Positions 1 through 6,335 of a stretch of 9,160 nucleotides of DNA are shown in pieces (positions within the stretch are counted from its first letter, which is position 1; every line of letters begins with the position of its first letter). Source of the DNA: Bacteroidota bacterium (lineage in GTDB: Bacteria; Bacteroidota; Bacteroidia; UKL13-3); assembly GCA_947449515.1 (NCBI GenBank), contig CANFSD010000054.1:1-9160 (forward strand), written 5' to 3'. The notes beneath the pieces were generated by a model. The model saw only the letters and a list, made by a program, of their open reading frames with translations, had not been told where the DNA came from and ran no database searches. Both the position numbers and the translations under genes were made by a program.

Positions 1-38
1 AATTTTTGTTCAATGCTGGTTTCTGTAGCTCCTGCCAT
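1..38 (-). CDS. Start of a probable C4-type zinc-ribbon protein (partial, runs off the left edge)
   Basis: Only the first 12 codons are in the window. The minus strand opens with ATG at 38-36 and reads MAGATETSIEQK, followed by an incomplete codon. The start lies three bases after the stop of the Nif3-family gene, so it is almost certainly the next gene of the same operon. In many Bacteroidota a small coiled-coil protein with a C-terminal four-cysteine zinc ribbon (DUF164 type) follows the Nif3-like gene, and those proteins commonly open with an acidic stretch leading into a segment like the one seen here (T-S-I-E-Q-K). The identity rests on this position and the N-terminal fragment; the zinc ribbon itself is outside the window. 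The reading frame is well supported and the product name is moderately supported. Confidence 0.55.
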   Translation of the reverse strand, partial: MAGATETSIEQK

Positions 39-41
39 AAT

Positions 42-1139
42 TTATGAATAATAATTAACCGGGTTGGTATCTGTTTTGGATAAAAGGATTGCAAAAGTAG
101 GAAATTTTTTGATAATCAATTCACTTAATAATGATTTAGTGAATTTTTCGCTCTCATAATGACCAATATCGGCTATCAGCAGCTGATTTTCTGCATCAAA
201 AAACTCGTGGTATTTAAAATCTGCACTCACAAATGCCTGAGCACCTGAGGCAATTGCCTTTTTTAACAGAAAACTGCCTGCCCCACCACAAATTGCTATC
301 TTTCTGATTTTCTTTTCATTATATCTTGTATAACGAATTGATTTCAGTTCCATTTTATCTTTTAAATAGGCCAAAAAGGCCTTTTCATCCATTTCCTCGG
401 GCAATAAACCAATTAATCCCGAACCAACTTGCGCATGTGTATTGGCCAAATCATAAATATCATAGGCCACCTCCTCATAGGGATGTGCATCAAAAAGGGC
501 TTTCAAAATGCGGCTTTGCGCATACTTAGGCATCAATAACTCCAATTTTTGTTCAGGCTCTAGGTGTCTTTGGTTCGAACCGCCAACAAAAGGTTTTGCG
601 CCCTCCCCTGCCTTAAAACCACCTAATCCTTCAGAAACGAATGAACATTCACTGTATTTACCAATATGGCCAGCACCTGCAGCAAACAATGCTGTTTGCA
701 CCTTTTCCAAATGCGCAGATGGCACATAAGTAACTAACTTCTGCAATAAATTGCCTTTGGGATCCAGCACGGAGGTACTATGAAGTTCTAATTGCTGGGC
801 AATTTGATGGTTTACCCCATGAACCACATTGTCTAAATTGGTATGGATGGCGTAAACAGCAATATTATTTTGAATGGCTTTTATAACGGTGCGTTCTACA
901 TAATTACTGCCATTGAGTTTTTTAAGTCCTCCAAAAATAATAGGATGGTGGGCTATAATTAAATTACAACCTAAACCAATGGCCTCATCCACAACTTCTT
1001 CTGTACAATCCAATGTAACTAGTGCCTTGCTCAGTTCTGTTTGGTCAGAACCAATTAGCAAACCGCAATTATCATAGGACTCTTGGTAACTGCGGGGCGC
1101 TAACTCCTCTAAATATTGAATGATTTCTTTGATTTTCAT
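42..1139 (-). CDS. Nif3-like dinuclear metal center hexameric protein (YbgI/YqfO type)
   Basis: This 365-residue protein belongs to the Nif3/YbgI family, cytoplasmic proteins that bind two metal ions and form a hexameric toroid; their reaction is unsettled (GTP cyclohydrolase 1 type 2 is the common annotation). Metal ligands are visible in the two halves of the fold: H64-H65 in AHHPIIFGG, H99 and D103 in IHTNLDN, and H327 with E331 in GHYESE. A glycine-rich stretch, CGGAGSFLL, precedes SADFKYHEFF, also typical. Residues about 130-235 form the PII/CutA-like insert that marks the long YqfO form rather than the 247-residue E. coli YbgI, and the length fits that form. The ATG lies five bases after the glycosyltransferase stop and three bases separate its own stop from the next gene, so it is inside an operon. 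No sequence defect is seen. The family call is secure; the biochemical role is not. Confidence 0.93.
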   Translation of the reverse strand: MKIKEIIQYLEELAPRSYQESYDNCGLLIGSDQTELSKALVTLDCTEEVVDEAIGLGCNLIIAHHPIIFGGLKKLNGSNYVERTVIKAIQNNIAVYAIHTNLDNVVHGVNHQIAQQLELHSTSVLDPKGNLLQKLVTYVPSAHLEKVQTALFAAGAGHIGKYSECSFVSEGLGGFKAGEGAKPFVGGSNQRHLEPEQKLELLMPKYAQSRILKALFDAHPYEEVAYDIYDLANTHAQVGSGLIGLLPEEMDEKAFLAYLKDKMELKSIRYTRYNEKKIRKIAICGGAGSFLLKKAIASGAQAFVSADFKYHEFFDAENQLLIADIGHYESEKFTKSLLSELIIKKFPTFAILLSKTDTNPVNYYS

Positions 1140-1144
1140 AAGAA

Positions 1145-1957
1145 TTAGTTCGCTGCCTTTTTGTTTTTAAACTTTTGTTCACGGTACTTTTTGAACCAAT
1201 CCATATGCTGAAATGTACGTATTACCCATACTTTCAGCCAAATTACTGGATATAAAAAAAGATTGAGAAGGGCTACCAAAAAGGGGAAATGAATAAAGCC
1301 TACACGGATATATTCTCTGTAACCTTGCATTCTTTTATGGTAGGTTGCCCCCTGAATATCATAATAGGCTACCACTTCATTTATAAATTTTGTTTGAATA
1401 GAAGGATCTTTGAACAAACGAATAAACCACTCACTATCGGCTACCAGCGGGTAGGCTAAATTAAAATTTCCTATTTTTTGAAATACTTCTTTTCTCGCAA
1501 AAGTTCCTTGGTGACAAATGGGGTAATGCGAATAAAACATAGCGAAGTTAACCTCTTTTCCATTGATATAATTGATGCCCGTAGGTTCGTTTTTTGTTTC
1601 CACCTTGGCATACATAAAATCACAGGCAGGCCCAGGATTGCCAAAAATATTCTCCAAAACCATCGGACTGTAGAAGGAATCGCCGGCGTTGAGAAAGTAA
1701 AGCCATTCACCTTTAGCAGCCTGTATACCTTTATTCATGGCATCATAAATGCCCTTGTCTTTTTCTGAAACGAGGGTGCCAATATGTGTTTTAAATTGAT
1801 TGGCAATTGCAAGCGTATTGTCTTTTGAGCCACCATCAATAATTACCAATTCAAAATCTTGAAAGGTTTGATCCAAGGCCGATTGCAAGGTTTCTTGCAA
1901 CAAGTTACCCGCATTGTAGCATACCGTGATAAGACTAAGTTTAACCCGTGTTGTCAT
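1145..1957 (-). CDS. Family 2 glycosyltransferase (WcaE-like)
   Basis: This 270-residue GT-A fold enzyme would transfer a sugar from a nucleotide donor to a growing surface glycan on the cytoplasmic face of the inner membrane. The N-terminus has the GT2 opening SLITVCYNAG (about 8-17) and the nucleotide-contact motif DGGSKDNT starting at D41. SEKDKGIYDAMNKGI (about 64-78) and FLNAGD (88-93) follow; the last holds the metal-binding DxD equivalent, with D93. The signature of GIYDAMNKG followed by FLNAGD is shared with colanic-acid-type transferases such as WcaE. Residues about 218-245 are strongly hydrophobic and followed by a very basic tail, suggesting membrane association. The ATG overlaps the stop of the upstream small lipoprotein gene (TAATG), which implies translational coupling, and the Nif3-family gene follows five bases after its stop. 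The donor and acceptor sugars cannot be told from sequence. Confidence 0.9.
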   Translation of the reverse strand: MTTRVKLSLITVCYNAGNLLQETLQSALDQTFQDFELVIIDGGSKDNTLAIANQFKTHIGTLVSEKDKGIYDAMNKGIQAAKGEWLYFLNAGDSFYSPMVLENIFGNPGPACDFMYAKVETKNEPTGINYINGKEVNFAMFYSHYPICHQGTFARKEVFQKIGNFNLAYPLVADSEWFIRLFKDPSIQTKFINEVVAYYDIQGATYHKRMQGYREYIRVGFIHFPFLVALLNLFLYPVIWLKVWVIRTFQHMDWFKKYREQKFKNKKAAN

Positions 1958-2079
1958 TAAAACTTAGGACAATTACATTTTCTATCGCGCGCAATTCCTT
2001 TGTGGCTGCTGCAAGAACTTGCACCCACTAAAAACACCAGGACCACCGCAAACAAAATAATTTTGAATTTTACCGCCAT
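1957..2079 (-). CDS. Small predicted lipoprotein, 40 residues, first gene of the minus-strand operon
   Basis: A 41-codon frame runs from ATG at 2079-2077 to TAA at 1959-1957. The product begins MAVKFK, then has a hydrophobic run from about I7 to A20, and then S-S-C with Cys23 as the likely lipidated residue. The lipobox is acceptable (Ala, Ser, Ser before Cys), though not the canonical Leu at -3. After cleavage only 18 residues would remain, CSSHKGIARDRKCNCPKF, which are basic and contain a C-N-C-P pair. The stop overlaps the glycosyltransferase start by one base (TAATG). A perfect TAnnTTTG -7 box lies just upstream. The signal-peptide structure, coupled stop/start and promoter make this a real gene despite its size. 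I recognise no named family. It could be a membrane-anchored accessory peptide, or a leader whose main role is coupling translation to the transferase. Confidence 0.72.
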   Translation of the reverse strand: MAVKFKIILFAVVLVFLVGASSCSSHKGIARDRKCNCPKF

Positions 2080-2140
2080 AGCACAAAATTATAAAAAGCA
2101 ACGAGATTTCGTTAAACTTGCGCAGTATTAACCTCAACAA
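2080..2140. promoter_or_regulatory. Divergent intergenic promoter region
   Basis: This 61-base gap separates the start codons of the minus-strand lipoprotein operon and the plus-strand dedA-like gene, so it must hold promoters for both. The minus-strand -7 box is listed separately. On the plus strand, TAAACTTG at 2113-2120 matches the TAnnTTTG consensus at all but one position and would start transcription about 14 bases before the ATG at 2141. No clear -33 element or operator dyad is visible. Confidence 0.4.
2084..2091 (-). promoter_or_regulatory. Probable Bacteroidota -7 promoter box for the minus-strand operon
   Basis: Read on the minus strand, this stretch is TAATTTTG, an exact match to the Bacteroidota sigma-ABfr -7 consensus TAnnTTTG. 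It ends five bases before the ATG of the small lipoprotein gene, so transcription would begin at or within a base or two of the start codon and give a leaderless or nearly leaderless mRNA. I see no convincing TTG-type -33 element about 19 bases further upstream, which lowers confidence. Confidence 0.4.
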
Positions 2141-2794
2141 ATGGAACTATTAGCTATTTTAAAAGAATTATTAACCAACACAAAGGGCTTTTTGGAGGCA
2201 TTTGTTTCCGACCATGGCCTTTGGATTTATGGATTACTTTTCCTGATTGTATTTTGTGAAACAGGATTGGTGGTTCTTCCACTCCTACCTGGCGATTCAT
2301 TGTTGTTTACAGCTGGTGTTTTGGCTGGTAATGCCAACAATAATTTAGACGTATTGCTCATTGTTGTGCTTTTAATTTTGGCAGCCTTACTGGGCGATAA
2401 TACCAATTATTTTATTGGTAAGTTTTTGGCTAAAAAAGGTGAAGGCGCCAAACTCTTTGGCATTTTTACTATAAAAAAGGAATACATTCAAAAGACAGAA
2501 AGCTTTTATGAAAAGCATGGTTCTGTGGCCATAATTATTGCCAGGTTTGTGCCCATTGTAAGAACATTTGCACCTTTTGTAGCAGGTGTTGGAAGCATGA
2601 AATACAGCAAATACATCACTTATTGCATTATTGGTGCCGTACTTTGGGTAAGTAGTATAACCCTTGCAGGCTATTTCTTAGGCAATATAGATTGGGTACA
2701 AAAGAACTTTGAAAAAGTGGTTTTGGGCATTGTTTTTGTGTCTGTTTTACCCGTGGTATTTCAGGTAATAAAACACCAGTTTGCTAAAAAATAA
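2141..2794 (+). CDS. DedA-family membrane protein (probable undecaprenyl-phosphate translocase)
   Basis: This 217-residue integral membrane protein belongs to the DedA / VTT-domain family. Characterised members (for example UptA) return undecaprenyl phosphate, the lipid carrier for peptidoglycan and surface glycans, to the inner face of the cytoplasmic membrane; others affect envelope stress and proton-motive force. The functional residues described for E. coli YqjA have counterparts: E40 in FCETG, D52 in LPGDSLLF, and R135 and R141 in ARFVPIVR. Hydrophobic or re-entrant segments lie at about 28-50, 53-63, 70-85, 128-150, 160-181 and 192-210. Family length is about 200-220 residues, so it appears complete. 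The next gene starts inside its last 14 bases, implying co-translation. It lies on the same strand as a sugar-1-phosphate transferase that uses the same lipid carrier, which fits the role. The family call is firm; substrate is by analogy. Confidence 0.92.
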   Translation: MELLAILKELLTNTKGFLEAFVSDHGLWIYGLLFLIVFCETGLVVLPLLPGDSLLFTAGVLAGNANNNLDVLLIVVLLILAALLGDNTNYFIGKFLAKKGEGAKLFGIFTIKKEYIQKTESFYEKHGSVAIIIARFVPIVRTFAPFVAGVGSMKYSKYITYCIIGAVLWVSSITLAGYFLGNIDWVQKNFEKVVLGIVFVSVLPVVFQVIKHQFAKK

Positions 2795-3521
2795 TTACAT
2801 ATTTATTTTCTTATTGCTTTGCATTTTTAGCATTGCTAATTCTTTTGCAGAAAGAACCAGTGGCTATTGTGCCATGACGGAGGAAGAAAAAGGTAAAGAA
2901 GTATTGAGTTTATATCCTAGGGTCTTTTTTCATTGCATAGGGGCATCACCACTCAGAAACCGAATTTGGGTGGATGCTTGGATTAAAACCAGCGACCTTT
3001 ATGATGGCATTATGCTGCAGCCAAAAGCTAAAATTTACAACCAAGAACGTAAACAAATTGGGAAGGTGGTTATTGGGTTTAATCCAATGAAAATTTTGGA
3101 AATCAAAGACAGTTTAACCCATATTGTAATTGCTGGCTATTTGGAAAAATCATGTACAGACAATACTTTTATTGCAGAAGAGGAGCTTGGTAAATTATTG
3201 GATCAGGCAGCAGAAAATGAACAATTGAGCTATTTTGATGCCTTTCTTAAAAAATACGAATTGAGCAAAACCATTGAAAGCAATGATTACACTTCTTACT
3301 TGTTGGTTCAACCCAATTTTACCCAGCAAATATTAGAGCCACGCCTACTAATGGTCTTTTACCGAAATGAATTAATTGCTATTTTTTATACCCGGGAATT
3401 GCGCGTTAAACGTTATGATTCTATTGAAATGGGAACGCAATTTAAGATGATTTACAATTCTAAATTTACCGAACATACCAAACAAGAAATGGTTGGTATA
3501 TACAAAAAGAAATTACGATAG
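2781..3521 (+). CDS. Secreted protein of unknown function, TTG start overlapping the dedA-like gene
   Basis: I do not recognise this 246-residue protein. It opens with a clear Sec signal peptide: K3 then a hydrophobic core at about 7-19, and a likely signal peptidase I site after A23 (NSFA, then ERT). Mature residues include three cysteines (C30, C52, C125) in an otherwise soluble alpha/beta-looking sequence with no repeats or further membrane segments. The start is decided by the signal peptide: an in-frame stop lies at 2769-2771, the only usable upstream start is TTG at 2781, and the first in-frame ATG (2874) would remove the whole signal. This gives a 14-base overlap with the dedA-like gene, whose stop is at 2792-2794, so the two are probably co-expressed. 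Residue C14 inside the hydrophobic core lacks a lipobox (Leu at -1), so it is probably not a lipoprotein. A periplasmic role linked to DedA is possible but unsupported by homology. Confidence 0.82.
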   Translation: MLKNNYIFIFLLLCIFSIANSFAERTSGYCAMTEEEKGKEVLSLYPRVFFHCIGASPLRNRIWVDAWIKTSDLYDGIMLQPKAKIYNQERKQIGKVVIGFNPMKILEIKDSLTHIVIAGYLEKSCTDNTFIAEEELGKLLDQAAENEQLSYFDAFLKKYELSKTIESNDYTSYLLVQPNFTQQILEPRLLMVFYRNELIAIFYTRELRVKRYDSIEMGTQFKMIYNSKFTEHTKQEMVGIYKKKLR

Positions 3522-3570
3522 TCCATAAGCTTTCCAATTCACTACCCAATTTATTATCATTGCAGTAAGC

Positions 3571-4497
3571 ATGCAGCACCAAGACAAAATATACATAGCA
3601 GGACACAGAGGAATGGTTGGCTCGGCCGTTCATAGAAAATTAACGCAAGAAGGTTTTACCAATATTGTTGTAAGAACTTCTAGTGAGCTAAACCTAAGCG
3701 ACCAATTAGCAGTGGCAAATTTCTTTGCCAGTGAAAAACCTAAGTATGTATTTTTAGCAGCAGCAAAAGTGGGTGGCATTGGTGCCAACAATACTTATAG
3801 GGGTCAGTTCATTTACGAAAACCTCATGATCCAGAACAATATCATACACCAAAGTTACCTCAATGGCGTAGAGAAATTAATGTTCTTTGGATCTAGTTGT
3901 ATCTATCCAAAATTTGCCCCGCAACCCTTACAGGAAGAAAGCCTATTAACAGGCATTTTAGAGCCTACCAACGAGCCTTATGCCATTGCAAAAATTGCGG
4001 GAATAAAAATGTGTGAAGCCTACCGAGATCAATATGGCTGCAATTATGTATCTGTTATGCCAACCAATTTATATGGCCCTAACGACAATTACCATCCAGA
4101 AAACGCGCATGTTTTGCCGGCCTTGATTAGAAAATTTCATGAAGGTAAAATGGCCAATGCCCCATTTGTGGAAGTATGGGGATCTGGAAACCCCTTAAGG
4201 GAATTTTTATATGTAGACGATTTGGCTGCGGCAGCCTATTTACTGATGCAAAATTATAACGAGAAGATGTTTCTAAACATTGGAAGTGGAGAAGATTTAA
4301 GTATTAGAGATTTGGCATTATTGATCAAAGAAATTGTTGGTTTTGAGGGCGAATTAAGGTTCAATCCAGAAAAACCAGATGGTACCCCAAGAAAATTAAT
4401 GGACGTAAGTAAAATTAAATCTTTGGGATGGGAACCTGCTGTAAGCCTTGCTGATGGTATTAAAAGCGCCTATGCAGATTTCTTAACCCGCCCTTAA
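3571..4497 (+). CDS. fcl: GDP-L-fucose synthase
   Basis: This enzyme catalyses the 3,5-epimerisation and NADPH-dependent reduction of GDP-4-keto-6-deoxy-D-mannose to GDP-L-fucose, a donor for surface glycans. The 308-residue protein is a short-chain dehydrogenase-type epimerase with the NADP-binding GxxGxxG motif as GHRGMVG (11-17). Against E. coli Fcl as I recall it, the key residues are offset by one: S108 in GSSCIYP, Y137 and K141 in the YxxxK motif, and the epimerisation pair C110 and H180. The EPTNEPYAIAKIAG and MPTNLYGP blocks are nearly identical to the family. Length is slightly below the 321 residues of E. coli, with no missing catalytic part. The partner that makes its substrate, GDP-mannose 4,6-dehydratase (gmd), is not in the window. 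A weak -7-like box, TATCATTG at 3555-3562, lies upstream. The symbol wcaG is also used. Confidence 0.96.
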   Translation: MQHQDKIYIAGHRGMVGSAVHRKLTQEGFTNIVVRTSSELNLSDQLAVANFFASEKPKYVFLAAAKVGGIGANNTYRGQFIYENLMIQNNIIHQSYLNGVEKLMFFGSSCIYPKFAPQPLQEESLLTGILEPTNEPYAIAKIAGIKMCEAYRDQYGCNYVSVMPTNLYGPNDNYHPENAHVLPALIRKFHEGKMANAPFVEVWGSGNPLREFLYVDDLAAAAYLLMQNYNEKMFLNIGSGEDLSIRDLALLIKEIVGFEGELRFNPEKPDGTPRKLMDVSKIKSLGWEPAVSLADGIKSAYADFLTRP

Positions 4498-4567
4498 ATT
4501 AGTTTTAAAAAAATACTTCTTCCCATTTTGCGACAAATAACCCATATTTGTACTACCACCCTACAAT

Positions 4568-5935
4568 ATGGCAAAAACAAACCCTAAAATTTTCGTTGTA
4601 GAAGACGATACTTGGTACAGAAACTTTCTTACCTATTCGCTGCAACTTAACCCCGATTATGAGGTTATTGCCTATGAGAATGCAAAAGATTGTTTGAACA
4701 ATTTACATCAAAAACCGGATGTAATTACCATAGATTATTCCTTGCCGGGAATGAATGGTGCCGACTTAATTAAAAAAATCAAGGAAGCAGATGAACAAAT
4801 TCAGATCATTGTAATTTCTGGACAGGAGGATATTGGCACAGCCGTTGAACTTTTGAAATTAGGTGTATTTGATTACCTTATAAAAAACGAAGACACCAAA
4901 CACCGCTTGCTTAATTCTGTGCAAAATGCGGTAACCAATATTTCGCTTCAAAGTGAAATCATAGAATTAAGAGAGGACCTTGGAAAAAAATACGATTTTT
5001 CTAAATCCATTATTGGCAATAGCGAAGCATTAAAAAAGACTTTTGGTTTAATTGAAAAGGCTTCTAAAAGCAAAATAACCGTTTCTGTAACTGGCGAAAC
5101 TGGAACAGGAAAGGAATTGGTTGCAAAGGCAATTCATTACAATAGTGATAGAAAGAAAGCTCCTTTTGTAGCCGTAAACGTGGCTGCTATTCCAAGAGAA
5201 TTGATAGAAAGCGAATTGTTTGGTCATGAAAAAGGAGCCTTTACCGGTGCTGATGCTAGGAGGATTGGAAAGTTTGAGCAGGCCATCAAAGGAACTATAT
5301 TTTTAGATGAAATAGGTGAACTTGATTTCAATGTACAAGCAAAATTATTACGTGTATTGCAGGAACGTGAAGTTACCAGAATAGGAAGTAATACAGCCAT
5401 TCCAATAGATGTTAGAATTATTGTGGCCACACATAAAAATTTGGCCCAAGAGGTTCAAGCTGGCAGATTCAGGGAAGACCTCTATTACCGTTTACTTGGA
5501 TTGCCAATACATTTACCACCGCTAAGAGACAGGGGTAATGATGTAATTCACTTGGCTAAATATTTTATTGACGATTACGTAAAAGAAAATAAATCTGGCA
5601 AAATCACCATTAGCAATGAAGCCCAAAAGAAATTGCTAGACTATTCTTTTCCAGGAAATATCAGGGAATTAAAAGCCATTATTGAATTGGCTTGCGTATT
5701 ATGCGATGATTCAATAATAGACTTAAAAGACATTACTTACCAATCAGAAAAATCTATCAGTAATATTCTCTCACAAGAAATGAGTTTTGATGATTATTCT
5801 AATTTAATAATTAAGATGTTTTTAGACAAATATGACGACAATGTAATTATGGTTGCCAAGAAATTAAACATTGGAAAATCTACCATTTATCGCATTATGA
5901 AAACAGCATCATTTCAAAAAATTTACAAGAAATAA
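4568..5935 (+). CDS. Sigma-54-dependent response regulator (NtrC-type: receiver, AAA+ ATPase, Fis-type HTH)
   Basis: This 455-residue transcription activator would be phosphorylated by a histidine kinase and then use ATP to open promoters bound by sigma-54 RNA polymerase. The receiver domain (about 7-122) has an intact pocket: D13 and D14, phospho-acceptor D56 in IDYSLPGMNG, S84 and K106. The AAA+ domain (about 147-385) shows Walker A GETGTGKE (176-183), the sigma-54 contact loop GAFTGA (223-228), Walker B IFLDE ending at E248, the arginine-rich REDLYYRL block and FPGNIREL. The C-terminal helix-turn-helix is at about 423-445 (MVAKKLNIGKSTIYRIM). One small variation is NVAAIP in place of the usual NCAAIP. 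No kinase gene is next to it. The receiver-only gene starts 18 bases after its stop and the sugar transferase follows, so the three probably form one transcript. A one-mismatch -7-like box, CATATTTG at 4546-4553, precedes it without a well-spaced -33 element. Confidence 0.95.
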   Translation: MAKTNPKIFVVEDDTWYRNFLTYSLQLNPDYEVIAYENAKDCLNNLHQKPDVITIDYSLPGMNGADLIKKIKEADEQIQIIVISGQEDIGTAVELLKLGVFDYLIKNEDTKHRLLNSVQNAVTNISLQSEIIELREDLGKKYDFSKSIIGNSEALKKTFGLIEKASKSKITVSVTGETGTGKELVAKAIHYNSDRKKAPFVAVNVAAIPRELIESELFGHEKGAFTGADARRIGKFEQAIKGTIFLDEIGELDFNVQAKLLRVLQEREVTRIGSNTAIPIDVRIIVATHKNLAQEVQAGRFREDLYYRLLGLPIHLPPLRDRGNDVIHLAKYFIDDYVKENKSGKITISNEAQKKLLDYSFPGNIRELKAIIELACVLCDDSIIDLKDITYQSEKSISNILSQEMSFDDYSNLIIKMFLDKYDDNVIMVAKKLNIGKSTIYRIMKTASFQKIYKK

Positions 5936-5953
5936 TATCGACAAACAATTAGC

Positions 5954-6334
5954 ATGAAGAAGACTTTATTAGCGCTCGACGATGAATTAAGCATCTTGAA
6001 GATTCTCGATTTTTATTTCAACAAAACTTACAATGTGGTTGCAAAACAAAATGGGAAAGAGGCCCTAGAATGGATGCAACAAGGTGTTATTCCAGATGTA
6101 ATTATTGCAGATGTAAACATGCCCGAAATAAATGGACTGGAATTTATCAGGCAAATTAGAAGCAGTGGTTTTTTTAGAGATGTGCCCTTAATTATGCTTT
6201 CTGGAAATGAAGGTACCGTTGATAAAATTAAATGCTTAAAAGCAGGTGCAGATGATTACCTCATAAAGCCTTTTAACTTGGAAGAATTGGACGCCCGAAT
6301 TGACAATATTTTCAGGAGATTAAAAACCATTTAG
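5954..6334 (+). CDS. Single-domain response regulator (receiver only)
   Basis: This 126-residue protein is a CheY-like receiver with no output domain. All phosphorylation-site residues are present: the acidic pair D9-D10, phospho-acceptor D53 in IIADVNMPEING, the switch serine S83 in MLSG, and K105 in IKPF. Its length is that of a bare receiver domain, so it must act by protein-protein contact or as a phosphate relay or sink. It lies between a sigma-54 response regulator and a sugar transferase carrying a degenerate receiver-like domain, and only one base separates its stop from the next ATG (TAGAATG). An interaction with that transferase or phosphotransfer with the upstream regulator is a reasonable inference, but nothing in the sequence shows it. 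No cognate histidine kinase gene is in the window. The family call is certain; the partner is unknown. Confidence 0.95.
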   Translation: MKKTLLALDDELSILKILDFYFNKTYNVVAKQNGKEALEWMQQGVIPDVIIADVNMPEINGLEFIRQIRSSGFFRDVPLIMLSGNEGTVDKIKCLKAGADDYLIKPFNLEELDARIDNIFRRLKTI

Positions 6335-6335
6335 A

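Noticed and set aside
326..729. Two plus-strand open frames opposite the Nif3-family gene
   Set aside because: They are rich in Pro, Asn and Cys without any domain pattern and lie opposite a clearly conserved gene.
1471..1768. Open frames on both strands overlapping the glycosyltransferase
   Set aside because: They lie within the GT2 coding region in other frames and show no motif or plausible start context.
2874..2876. ATG as the start of the secreted protein after the dedA-like gene
   Set aside because: It would delete a well-formed signal peptide. The frame upstream to TTG 2781 is clearly coding.
4516..4553. A full -33/-7 promoter before the sigma-54 regulator (TTTTG near 4530 and CATATTTG at 4546-4553)
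   Set aside because: Only about 12 bases separate the two elements where about 19 are expected, and the -7 box has a mismatch at its first base.
3522..4567. Sigma-54 (-24/-12) promoters upstream of the fucose synthase or regulator genes
   Set aside because: I looked for GG and GC pairs with the required ten-base spacing within TGGCAC/TTGC-like contexts in the short gaps and found none that fit.
5224..5430. Minus-strand open frame inside the sigma-54 regulator
   Set aside because: It is opposite the conserved GAFTGA and Walker B coding sequence and has no features of its own.
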